From Bacteroidia bacterium (GTDB lineage: Bacteria > Bacteroidota > Bacteroidia > AKYH767-A > OLB10), in the NCBI GenBank assembly GCA_037045145.1, contig JBAOIA010000012.1, positions 434,001 through 498,000 of the forward strand: a DNA stretch of 64,000 nucleotides. Reading direction: 5' to 3'. The notes under the pieces were generated by a model. The model saw nothing but the letters and a program-made list of their open reading frames with translations, made no database searches and was not told the DNA's origin. Positions 35,007-44,000 of the stretch are shown one piece after another. Numbering within the stretch: the first letter of the stretch is position 1; every line of letters starts with the position of its first letter. The position numbers were made by a program, and so were the translations under genes.

Positions 35007-36001
35007 AAACCAATTTTACCGATCAAACCGGCATAACTTATCCCATAATTATGGCGCCAATGTTTTTGGTCAGCAATGAGGCCATGATGCAATCGGCAAT
35101 ACAAACAGAGATAATGGGTGTGTTTCCAACTTTAAACTACAGAAAACATGCCGAACTTGATGAGTTAATTAAACGTTTACAACAATTCAAGTCAGGAAAA
35201 AAAGGAAGTTTCGGTGTCAATTTAATTGTACAAAAAACCAATCCGATGTATAATGGGCATTTAAAAATTTGTGTTGAAAACAAAGTGCCTTTTTACATTA
35301 CATCTTTAGGAAGCCCACGCGAAGTGATTGAAGCAGCACATTCCTATGGAGCAAAAGTTTATTGTGATGTAACCAATATTACACATGCTGAGAAATGTGC
35401 AAATTTTGGTTGCGATGGCTTTATTGCCGTTGGTCAGGGCGCAGGCGGACATGCAGGTCCTTATGCACAAACAGTGCTGATTCCCACTTTACAAAAACAC
35501 TTTCCGTCCATTCCTGTGATTGCAGCCGGAGGTATTGCCACCGGTGATGGCATTGCTGCAATGATGTCATTAGGTGCTGCAGGAGTAAGTATAGGCACAA
35601 GATATATAGCATCTAAAGAAGCAGAAGTAAGTGATGATTACAAAAACTGTATTTTGAAATCAGGCATGGATAATATTGTGATGACAGAAAGGCTTTCCGG
35701 CACACCATGCAACATCATTAACACACCCTATGCAAAAAAAATAGGCTATAAACAAAACTGGTTGGAGAAGTTTTTAAGCAACAACGCCACAACAAAAAAG
35801 TATTTCAAAATGCTGGTGCAGTACAAGGGTATTAAAGCATTGGAGCAAGCAATTAAACCGGGTAACTACAAAACATTGTGGACTGCCGGGCAAACCGTTG
35901 AACTTATTGATGATATACTTACTTGTAATGAAATTACAGAGCGGTTAATTAAAGAAACCTATCAATCAGTCCAAAACCTTAACCTTATATTCAAGAACTA
36001 A
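35003..36001 (+). CDS. Nitronate monooxygenase (NPD family)
   Basis: Known: the family oxidises nitronates such as propionate 3-nitronate using FMN and oxygen; some members are enoyl-reductase-like. Seen: TIM-barrel order with PIIMAPMFLVSN, the FMN-phosphate region VGQGAGGHAGPY and AAGGIATGDGIAAMMSLGAA followed by GVSIGTRYIASKEA. The 332-residue length is normal. Coupled by a 4-bp overlap to the DCC gene; both might act in redox detoxification. It is cytoplasmic, with no signal peptide. I cannot say from reading whether it is a true class I enzyme. Confidence 0.87.
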   Translation: MKTNFTDQTGITYPIIMAPMFLVSNEAMMQSAIQTEIMGVFPTLNYRKHAELDELIKRLQQFKSGKKGSFGVNLIVQKTNPMYNGHLKICVENKVPFYITSLGSPREVIEAAHSYGAKVYCDVTNITHAEKCANFGCDGFIAVGQGAGGHAGPYAQTVLIPTLQKHFPSIPVIAAGGIATGDGIAAMMSLGAAGVSIGTRYIASKEAEVSDDYKNCILKSGMDNIVMTERLSGTPCNIINTPYAKKIGYKQNWLEKFLSNNATTKKYFKMLVQYKGIKALEQAIKPGNYKTLWTAGQTVELIDDILTCNEITERLIKETYQSVQNLNLIFKN

Positions 36002-36108
36002 ACCAACTGTTCCATTCATGAATCAATGAAGAAAGGAAATGGTAGTTTTCAACTATTGCAATATTCAATTTAATCTCTGTATTTCATTTTAGTTTCAGCA
36101 ATAAAATG

Positions 36109-36138
36109 TCTGTTTTTCGTTGAATTAACCTACATTTG
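36109..36138 (+). promoter_or_regulatory. Bacteroidota promoter for the exported unknown protein
   Basis: TACATTTG (36131-36138), a full -7 match, with TCTG (36109-36112), one mismatch from TTTG, 18 bp upstream. The predicted start is near 36144, a few bases before the ATG at 36151. Confidence 0.45.
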
Positions 36139-36150
36139 AACAAAAAATAA

Positions 36151-37644
36151 ATGACCTTTAAAAGAATATTCCTTTTTGTCTGGTTTTCTGCTTGCTTACA
36201 AGTTACCAAAGCACAAAAAGTTACCTATGCACAACAGGAACTTGATGCTTATTCTTATGACTATATAAAAACAGCCGGATATAATGACAATTCTTTTTTT
36301 GTTTTTCAAAGTAATCTGCCATTTGAAAACGATCGTGACAGAGTAGGCTTCAAATCACGTAAATATAAAGTCACTTGTTATAACCAGAATCTCACATTAA
36401 AATGGTCGAAGAAAATTGAGCCTAGAGGCGAGAATGAGAAACTGGAAACTATAACAGTGATTAACGGTCAGGTTGCTTTAATTAAATCTTCCTTTGAAGG
36501 TAAAGACAATCAAATATCCATTTTTATTACCACATTAGATGACAATGGAAACGAATCTTCAACCCGGAACAAAATTGGTACTATTCTGTTTGACAGAACA
36601 AGCAACTTAGATAAGATAAAAGTTATCGCTTCGAAAGGGAATAACTATTTTGGCCTTATTCAAAATGAAAAGAAGCAAAATGGCTTACAGCAACTACATT
36701 GCCTGATTGTTGACAGTGATTTTAAACTTGTGCGACAACTTCAATTTGAAGTACCCTATCCTGAAAAAAATTTCAACTACGAAAACTGGCTGTTAACAGA
36801 TGATGCAGACTTTATTCTTGAAGGCAGCTACTACTCTAAAGAAAAAAGTGAAAACCGCAAACGGTGGGATGCTTACAAACTGTTTGTTTCTACAAACGGA
36901 AACAGTGGTGCCATAGAATATGCAATCAATACCAGTAACCTGATTTTAAGCAGCAGTGCTATAGCATATGATGCCATAAACAAAAAAATAGTTCTTGCTG
37001 CTTTTTATACCGACAACGTTTCTATCAAGTCAGGAATAATTTATGCCAGTTTGGGAACTTCTGTTAATGATTCTTTACTGATGATAAGGCAACCTATTGG
37101 AGAGGCAACCTTAGCACGTATGTTTGCCGGTCAGAATTTAGACCGAAGCAGAGCAGGAATTGAAAACCTAAGCATAGAAAAAGTGATTTTAAGAAATGAT
37201 GGCGGTGCAGTGTTGGTTACCGAGGTTTCTTATGTAACAGACTACTCCTATTACGACTATTTTACGCAGAACTACATTCGTAATTTTGAATATCACTTCA
37301 ATAACGTTATTACTTTTTCTATCAATGCTGATGGTTCCATTGACTGGGATGCTGTTTTGAGAAAAGATCAGGTTTCGACTAATGACTATGGTAAATATTC
37401 TTCGTTTGCCTTAGCCATGACAGAAAGCGATATCAGTTTACTTTACAACACCCGCACTGACAGAAACAATGGTGTTGCCTATTTCAGAATAAAAAGAAAT
37501 GGTGAAACAGAATCAAAAGAAATCATCAAGCCTGAAGAGCGGATTTTATTGGTTCCATTTGCTTCAAAACAAATCAGTACTGACGAAATTGTGGTTCCGT
37601 GCTGGAACAGAAAAAAGATGCTAATGGCAAAAATCACTTTCTGA
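36151..37644 (+). CDS. Exported protein of unknown function
   Basis: I do not recognise this family. Seen: signal peptide (MTFKRIFLFVWFSACLQ to TKAQ), then about 475 residues of mainly beta character with repeated motifs of the form KLVRQLQFEVP, DDADFILEGSYYSKEK and IVLAAFYTDNVSIKSG, which look like blades of a propeller. The region SYYDYFTQNYIRNFEYHFNN suggests a surface or ligand-binding loop. No catalytic motif and no T9SS C-terminal domain are visible. Its TGA stop overlaps the next gene's ATG, so it is coupled to a methyltransferase. It is probably periplasmic or surface-located. Confidence 0.75.
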   Translation: MTFKRIFLFVWFSACLQVTKAQKVTYAQQELDAYSYDYIKTAGYNDNSFFVFQSNLPFENDRDRVGFKSRKYKVTCYNQNLTLKWSKKIEPRGENEKLETITVINGQVALIKSSFEGKDNQISIFITTLDDNGNESSTRNKIGTILFDRTSNLDKIKVIASKGNNYFGLIQNEKKQNGLQQLHCLIVDSDFKLVRQLQFEVPYPEKNFNYENWLLTDDADFILEGSYYSKEKSENRKRWDAYKLFVSTNGNSGAIEYAINTSNLILSSSAIAYDAINKKIVLAAFYTDNVSIKSGIIYASLGTSVNDSLLMIRQPIGEATLARMFAGQNLDRSRAGIENLSIEKVILRNDGGAVLVTEVSYVTDYSYYDYFTQNYIRNFEYHFNNVITFSINADGSIDWDAVLRKDQVSTNDYGKYSSFALAMTESDISLLYNTRTDRNNGVAYFRIKRNGETESKEIIKPEERILLVPFASKQISTDEIVVPCWNRKKMLMAKITF

Positions 37645-38423
37645 TGCCGGCTTCATTATCTCTTGCATTACAGTACATTTCATATTATTCCAAGGCATGG
37701 AACAAACATAATGTGCACTCGCCATTTGTTTATCAACTAACTACTCAGGTAATTCATCCCGATAAAAAATTACCGGTATTTGAACCCATTGAAGAAAAAC
37801 GAAAAGCACTAAAATCAAATCAAAATAAAATTGAATTTATTGAATTAGGCGCAGGTGATAAGAGTAATGTCCGAAGTGTTTCTGACATTGCCGCCAAGTC
37901 ATTAAAAATTCCACGATATGCTCGTTTACTCTTTAGGCTGTCCAATCACTTTCAGCCAGAAAACATTATTGAATTAGGAACATCATTAGGTATTACAACA
38001 GGCTATTTGGCATTATCCGGCTGTAAAAATATCTATACCATTGAAGGAAATAAAACCGTATCCGACATTGCACACGCTACGCTAACTTCACTAAATCTGA
38101 ATAAAAAAATAAAATTCATACAAGGAAACTTTGACGAGTCACTTCCATCGTTGTTACATTCTCTGAACAAAGTTGATTTTGTTTTTTTTGATGGCAATCA
38201 CCGCTATCTTCCAACAATTAATTACTTTGAACAATGTTTGAAAAAGGCACATGATAAAAGTGTGTTTGTTTTTGATGATATTAATTACAGCCTGGAAATG
38301 AAACAAGCCTGGAAGGAAATCAAACAACATCCTTCAGTAGTTGTTAGTATTGACTTGTTTATGATGGGTATTGTTTTTTTTGATACAGACCTTATGCGTC
38401 AACACTTTGTAATCAGGTATTAA
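37644..38423 (+). CDS. Class I SAM-dependent methyltransferase
   Basis: Seen: starting at the ATG at 37644, a helical N-terminus (LQYISYYSKAWNKHNVHSPF), then motif I IIELGTSLGITTGYLALSG, IYTIEGNKTVSDIAHATL, VDFVFFDGNHRYLPTINYFE and FVFDDINYSLEMKQAWK, the order of O-methyltransferase-3-like enzymes. At 259 residues it is complete. The frame is open further upstream, but only inside the preceding gene. The acceptor is unknown. Coupled to the exported unknown protein by an ATG-TGA overlap. Confidence 0.78.
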   Translation: MPASLSLALQYISYYSKAWNKHNVHSPFVYQLTTQVIHPDKKLPVFEPIEEKRKALKSNQNKIEFIELGAGDKSNVRSVSDIAAKSLKIPRYARLLFRLSNHFQPENIIELGTSLGITTGYLALSGCKNIYTIEGNKTVSDIAHATLTSLNLNKKIKFIQGNFDESLPSLLHSLNKVDFVFFDGNHRYLPTINYFEQCLKKAHDKSVFVFDDINYSLEMKQAWKEIKQHPSVVVSIDLFMMGIVFFDTDLMRQHFVIRY

Positions 38424-38481
38424 CATTTAGTAACTTAATCATTAGTCGTAATTTATTACTTTTACCACGTACAATTCAATC

Positions 38482-39201
38482 ATGCCACAGTCTATTATTT
38501 CACTTGCAGATATTTCACGACTTTATAAAGTCGGAACAGAAACAATTTATGCGTTGCGGTCAGTTTCTCTTGACATATTCAAGAATGAATATGTTGCATT
38601 AATGGGTAGCTCCGGCTCAGGAAAATCCACACTGATGAATATTCTCGGTTGCCTTGACACGCCTTCAAGCGGGACTTATCATCTGAATAATATCTCTGTT
38701 TCCGGTATGACAGATAATGAACTTGCCGAGGTAAGGAACAAACAAATAGGTTTCATTTTTCAAACATTTAATCTGTTACCGCGAAGTACAGCTCTTGAAA
38801 ATGTATCATTGCCTCTTGTGTATGCAGGTGTTTCAAAAGAAGAGCGTTTGCAGCGGGCAAAAGAAGTGCTTGAAAGTGTTGGCTTGGCCGACAGGATCAT
38901 GCATAAGCCAAATGAGTTATCCGGTGGTCAGCGTCAGCGTGTGGCTGTGGCAAGGGCATTGGTCAATCACCCTTCTATCATACTTGCTGATGAGCCCACA
39001 GGAAATCTTGATTCAAAAACTTCTGAAGAGATTATGTTGCTCTTTGAGGAAATACATCAACGCGGCAATACCATCATAGTTGTAACACATGAAGAAGACA
39101 TTGCCCTGCATGCTCACCGTATTGTAAGAATAAAAGACGGACTCATTGAAGATGATGCCATCAACACACAAATTACAAAAGCAAAATCAATAGTATCATG
39201 A
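38482..39201 (+). CDS. ABC transporter ATP-binding protein, LolD/MacB type
   Basis: Seen: Walker A GSSGSGKSTLMN, Q-loop FIFQTFNLLPRST, signature LSGGQRQRVAVARAL, Walker B IILADEPTGNLDSKTSEE and H-loop VVTHEE. These match the LolD/MacB/FtsE subfamily, which powers lipoprotein sorting or mechanotransmission and not solute import. The 239-residue length is normal. No permease gene lies on either side, so its membrane partner is encoded elsewhere. It overlaps the rhodanese-thioredoxin lipoprotein gene by 4 bp. Confidence 0.87.
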   Translation: MPQSIISLADISRLYKVGTETIYALRSVSLDIFKNEYVALMGSSGSGKSTLMNILGCLDTPSSGTYHLNNISVSGMTDNELAEVRNKQIGFIFQTFNLLPRSTALENVSLPLVYAGVSKEERLQRAKEVLESVGLADRIMHKPNELSGGQRQRVAVARALVNHPSIILADEPTGNLDSKTSEEIMLLFEEIHQRGNTIIVVTHEEDIALHAHRIVRIKDGLIEDDAINTQITKAKSIVS

Positions 39202-39908
39202 ACATCAAATCCATTCAATCGCTGCTCATTATTGTAGTTTTATTAGCAAGCTGTGGCGTTGCCAACAGTCAGAAAGGAAAACTACTCACTCCTGAAGTAT
39301 TTGCAAAAATGCTTCATGAAACTCCGGAGGCACAAATTGTAGATGTCAGAACACCTGAAGAGTTTAATGATGGGCATCTAAAAAATGCTTTGAATATGAA
39401 TGTCAACAGCAAGGATTTTGAAAACCGTGCACCATATCTCGATAAAGAAAAGCCACTTTTTGTTTATTGCTATTCCGGTGGTCGCAGTGCCAAAGCCTGC
39501 GAATATTTTGAAAAAATGGGATTCAAAGTAATTTATGATATGGAAGGCGGTTACGCTGCCTGGACAGATACTAACCTGCCAGTTGAAGGGAAAAAAGCAG
39601 ATAAAGCAGGTATTAGTCTTGATAACTATGCCCTGCTGACAAGCAGTGGAAAAGTTTTAGTTGATATTAACGCTCCATGGTGTCCGCCATGTGTAAAAAT
39701 GAAACCTATGTTGGATTCATTAGATACTGCATGGAAAGACAAAGTAAAAATTGTGCGATTGAATAAAGATGAAAACCAATTAATTTCAAAAACGCTTCAG
39801 ATAAATGAATTACCCACATTGCTTTTTTATGAAAACGGCAAATTGATTAAACGTGAAAGTGGGTATAAAAATGCTGAACAATTAAAAGCAATGACTCAGG
39901 TTGAATAG
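39198..39908 (+). CDS. Rhodanese-thioredoxin fusion lipoprotein
   Basis: Seen: lipoprotein signal with acceptor Cys19 (VVLLASCG), an N-terminal rhodanese domain (about residues 29-130: QIVDVRTPEEFNDGH, active loop VYCYSGGRSAKAC with Cys91), then a thioredoxin domain (about 140-236: VDINAPWCPPCVKMKPM with Cys162 and Cys165, cis-Pro in NELPTLLFYENG). Known: each domain handles sulfane sulfur or disulfides. The fusion suggests that persulfide carried on the rhodanese Cys is passed to, or reduced by, the thioredoxin pair in the periplasm. Coupled by ATGA overlap to the LolD/MacB-like ATPase, although a functional link is unproven. Confidence 0.85.
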   Translation: MNIKSIQSLLIIVVLLASCGVANSQKGKLLTPEVFAKMLHETPEAQIVDVRTPEEFNDGHLKNALNMNVNSKDFENRAPYLDKEKPLFVYCYSGGRSAKACEYFEKMGFKVIYDMEGGYAAWTDTNLPVEGKKADKAGISLDNYALLTSSGKVLVDINAPWCPPCVKMKPMLDSLDTAWKDKVKIVRLNKDENQLISKTLQINELPTLLFYENGKLIKRESGYKNAEQLKAMTQVE

Positions 39909-40394
39909 TTGATTTGCCAAATTGGTGATTTTTGTAATATTGTTAAATTTCAAAGAAACAATTACTTACTAAAATTGAATTCATGCCTTTGCATTAGACG
40001 TTGCGTTATACTTGTTGTGTGTAGTAGCCGGCTTTTGTAGTGTTTTTTCAGACAGTCTTGATTTTTTGATTCTTTTGTATCAAGACAAAAGAAAAGGAAA
40101 GATAAAGCAAATTTCACAACATGTATAATTCTTTGAAAATATACAGTTGGCTTTGTTGGTGTCCTTTTCTTTGGTTCGTTTTTGAGAAAAAGGACAGGAA
40201 ATAACTTAAAAATGTATATGTCAGAGACATTGGCAGGCAACTTATCTCATTGACTCAGAGTACATAGAATTAATAATTTTTAAAATCTTGCCTTAGGCTT
40301 AACATTGCTATAAATTGCGCTTTTTTAGACATTGAATAACGTGTAACCCAAAAGGGTTAACCACGTATAAAGACATTTAGTTGTTGAGCAAATT
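39909..40394. other. 486-bp gene-free stretch with several hairpins
   Basis: No convincing gene. Three structures are visible. At 40055-40091 two hairpins are nested and mutually exclusive: GTCTTGAT (40055-40062) with ATCAAGAC (40079-40086), and CTTTTGT (40072-40078) with ACAAAAG (40085-40091). At 40161-40195 GTCCTTTTCT pairs with AGAAAAAGGAC with one bulged A. At 40339-40366 ACGTG-TAACCC pairs with GGGTTA-CACGT around an AAAA loop. Similar hairpin-rich spacers recur in Bacteroidota genomes in my memory, so a dispersed element or a small RNA is possible. A 92-codon minus-strand frame (39962-40240) reads through these stems and looks like a by-product. Confidence 0.55.
40339..40366. repeat. 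11-bp stem hairpin upstream of the TPR gene
   Basis: ACGTG + TAACCC (40339-40349), an AAAA loop, then GGGTTA + CACGT with a 2-base bulge (40354-40366). It ends about 28 bases before the TPR gene ATG and has no T-run on either side, so a regulatory or protein-binding role is more likely than termination. Confidence 0.5.
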
Positions 40395-40895
40395 ATGAAT
40401 ATATCTGCATTAGCAGAAGCCGAAAAACTTCTATTTATTGCAAGGCAGTCGCTTTCAGAAGGGCAACTGCCCCAAGCAATAGATATGCTCAATAAAATAG
40501 TTACCGATTATCCTGATTTTTCAAAAGCACATATCACTCTGGCAGATATTTATTTTAATAAACTTCAAAACTCAACAACTGCAGAAGAATTTTATAAAAA
40601 AGCCATTGCCATTGCCGATATGAATACTGATGCTTTTACCGGCTATGCAAGCTTAATGCTGCAACAGGAAAAATTTCCTGAAGCTCTTTCAATGCTCAAC
40701 AAAGCTATGGCTATAAAAGGTACGCATAAAGACACTATTTATATGCTGTTAGGCAAACTTTACGAAATGCAAAGCAGGCTCGATGATGCTATTGGAAACT
40801 ATAAAAAATGTATCACCTCCACCCTAACAAATGCTGTTCTTGAAGAAGCAGAACTTGCATTAAAAAGATGCGAAGTCAAGAAAAAATATATTTGA
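40395..40895 (+). CDS. Small TPR-repeat protein
   Basis: Seen: 166 residues, no signal peptide, made almost entirely of helix pairs with TPR-like spacing (AEKLLFIARQSLSEGQLPQA, AHITLADIYFNKLQ, FTGYASLMLQQEKFPEALSM, IYMLLGKLYEMQSRLDDAIG). Known: TPR arrays mediate protein-protein contacts; partners are not visible here. It is isolated between the hairpin-rich gap and the M1-barrel gene. The cytoplasmic location is inferred from the absent signal. Confidence 0.75.
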   Translation: MNISALAEAEKLLFIARQSLSEGQLPQAIDMLNKIVTDYPDFSKAHITLADIYFNKLQNSTTAEEFYKKAIAIADMNTDAFTGYASLMLQQEKFPEALSMLNKAMAIKGTHKDTIYMLLGKLYEMQSRLDDAIGNYKKCITSTLTNAVLEEAELALKRCEVKKKYI

Positions 40896-41012
40896 TTATC
40901 CCCGTATGCTAATTTGGCTTTTAATTATTTGAAGCTTCATATTCTTTTGCTTGATATATGATTGACAGCATTTGTCCCTTTGTCCAATAAGACAAAAATT
41001 TCAAGAATACGT

Positions 41013-41020
41013 TACATTTG
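41013..41020 (+). promoter_or_regulatory. Bacteroidota -7 element for the M1-barrel gene
   Basis: TACATTTG followed by C matches TAnnTTTGC, with a predicted start near 41027. It lies inside a longer open frame beginning at 41018, which supports the ATG at 41045 as the true start. Confidence 0.5.
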
Positions 41021-41044
41021 CCTTTAAACTACAACTGTCAATTA

Positions 41045-44000
41045 ATGAAACGTGTCTTTACTTTTTCACTGTGCTATTTTGTATTTCAATTTGTAAGCTT
41101 TGCCCAGTTGGATCAATATACTTCGGAACAGAATAAATTTTATTGGAAAAATCGTAAGCCTACCACAGACTACTGGCAGCAAGATGTTTATTATAACATA
41201 AAAGCTGCTATTGATGAGAAAACAGACATCATCAGTGGCGTTGAAGAACTTGCATACAGAAACAATTCTCCCGACACATTGAAATTTATTTTTATGCATC
41301 TCTATCAGAATGCATTTGTTCCCGGAAGTTACTTGGACGACTTATACAAAGCCAATCAAAACAAGGTACGCTATGGAAAATATGAATCGCAGGGATTAGG
41401 AATTGAAATCACCGGTCTAACCACGCTTTCTGTCAATGGCATATTAATTAACAAACAAACAGAAAAAACAATTGACAATACCATCATGAAAATCATGCTG
41501 CCACAACCTTTATTACCGGGGCATGATCTTGTTCTGAAAATTGATTTTAAAACTTATTACGATAAAACCGGTCAACGCAGGCGTTTACAGATGTTTGAAA
41601 ACGAAGGCAACAAACATTACAACGGTTGTCAATGGTATCCTAAAATGTGTGTTTATGATTCGCATCGTGCATGGAATACCGATCAGCATCTGGGCAGAGA
41701 ATTTTATGGAGAATATGGGGTTTATGATGTGGAACTAACCTTTGCCAACAACTTTATTGTAGAAGCAACAGGTGTGTTAGTTAATGAGAAGGAGGTTTTA
41801 CCGGATGATTTACGAAAAAAACTTGATATTAGAAATTTTAAAGAGAGACCTGTTTCACAACAACCTTCCACAATTATTGCAGCAGATGGAAGCACAAAAA
41901 CCTGGAAATTTCATGCAGAAAACGTTCATGATTTTGCTTTCACTGCCGACCCCTCCTATCGTCTTGCTGATGCTTACTGGAATGGAATTCGCTGTGTAGC
42001 TATAGCGCGAGAGCAACATTGTTACGGATGGCAAAGTGCTGCTGAATACACGGCACGCATTATTGAAGTGTTTTCTCGCGACTTTGGAATGTATGACTAT
42101 CCTAAAATTGTAACCGCTGATGCTAATGATGGCATGGAATATCCGATGATAACAATGGACAATGGTACTGATCCTGGTTTCAGAGGTTTACTGTGTCATG
42201 AAATTGGCCACAATTGGTTTTATGGTATGGTAGGTAATAATGAAACCTACAGACCTTTGCTTGACGAGGGATTTGCGCAGTTACTGAAATCTTGGGGTAT
42301 GGAAATGCTTGAAGGTTATCATATACCTCAAAGGGAGCCTACTTGGAAAGATCAAAAAAGAACAGAGCCATTAACCTATCAGATGATGATGGCCTATGGA
42401 CCTTATTACAATTATGTTCTTAATGATAAAGATGGATTTATCAACACACACAGTGATGGCTTTAGCAGTGCATTAGGTCATGGTGGCGGTTACGGTATGG
42501 TTTATTTTAAAACAGCAACAATGCTATATAACCTGCAATATTTATTAGGCGATAGTTTGTTTTTAAAAGCTATGCAGCACTATGTTTCAAAATGGAAATT
42601 TTGCCACCCCTATCCCGAAGATTTCAGAAACAGCATTACAGAATATGTTAAAACCGATTTAAGTTGGTTTTTTGATCAATGGATGGAAACCAATAAAAAA
42701 TTAGATTATAAAATATGTAAGTTTAGGAAAAGTGAAGAGAAAGATTCTTTCAATGTTTACTTTAAACGCAAAGGACGAATGCAATCTTCTATTGATTTTT
42801 CAGTATATTCAAACTGTGGTGTAAAGTACGACTATCATATTCCCAATAACTTGTTTGTAAAACAAACAGATGCTACGGTGTTACCTAAATGGGAAGGTTG
42901 GGATAAATTAAGAAATACCTATAAGGCACAAATTAAAATTCCATGTGGTATAAGCAGTATTGTAATAGACACAACTGATCGTTTAGGTGATGCCTATAGA
43001 CTAGACAACCGCTTGCCACGACCATTTAAACTTGTCTTCGATAAATGGCAGAAACCAGCCTATTCCGACTGGAAAAGTTATGTGTTTTACATTCGTCCGG
43101 ATGTTTGGTTCAACAATTATGACGGACTAAAAGTTGGTGTACATGCAGAAAGTAATTATATGAATGCCATGCACTTTTTTTCAGGTGATATATGGATTAA
43201 TACCACCGTGGGTCAAAACAGTTTGAGCGAAACGGCAGACATCAATAAAAATGACCCCGCATCATTCAGAATAAATTATAAAACACCATTAAAGTTTATT
43301 GCATCGGGAGTTAATTTCTGGATTGGTGGCGGAATGCTTGATGGTTTAACATTTGCAAAATCAGGTGGCGATCTGACTTTTTTAAATAACCAGGTAAGAC
43401 TGTTTACTGAATACAAATTGATGTATAGAAGAAATACCAACACACTTGAATATTTATTATACCCGAACGAATGGCAGTCGGCCTTAATGAACACCTCTGT
43501 AACCTTAGGTGCAGAGGCGCACTACAGAAAAAATAAATGGAATGGTTCTGTTGCCATACAAAACACATCAGCATCATTATTTAGTGATTACTCTTATTCT
43601 AAACTTTCATTGACCAATATCACAAGATACGAAACAGGCAAAATAGATTGGCGCTTGAGAGTATTCGGTCAATATGGATATGGGCAAAATGTTCCGATGG
43701 AAAGTGCATTATATCTTGCCGGAGCTAATCCGGAGGAGTTGATGGAAAGTGCATGGACCAGATCACGTGCATTTGTCCCTTACAAGTGGCTGGGTTATGG
43801 CGACAAGACAAATCACTTTCAGCAAGGTGGCGGACTCAATTTAAGAGGCTATGCAGGTTATCTGGTGCCACAGAACATAGATGGCGAACAAAGATATTTT
43901 TATCGTGCCATCAGTGGTGCTTCTGTTAGTTTAGAGATAGATTTTGACAGGTTGATTTCTTTACGCCCGGCATTCACTAAAAAATGGTTAAAGGCCGATC

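Noticed and set aside
39962..40240. 92-codon minus-strand frame in the gene-free stretch
   Set aside because: It reads through three hairpins, has no family resemblance that I can trust, no promoter and a lysine-rich composition expected from A/T-rich noncoding DNA.
39985..40395. Possible integron attC-like or insertion-sequence ends (GTTGAGC near 40384, AGACGTTGCG near 39996)
   Set aside because: The motifs do not form a paired core/inverse-core site, there is no integrase or transposase, and no target duplication is visible.
40979..40996. TTTGTC/GACAAA inverted repeat before the M1-barrel gene
   Set aside because: Six base pairs in A/T-rich DNA are expected by chance, and it has no T-run as a terminator.
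41018..41044. Longer N-terminus for the M1-barrel protein
   Set aside because: The TTG start overlaps the promoter -7 element, and the signal peptide begins at the ATG at 41045.
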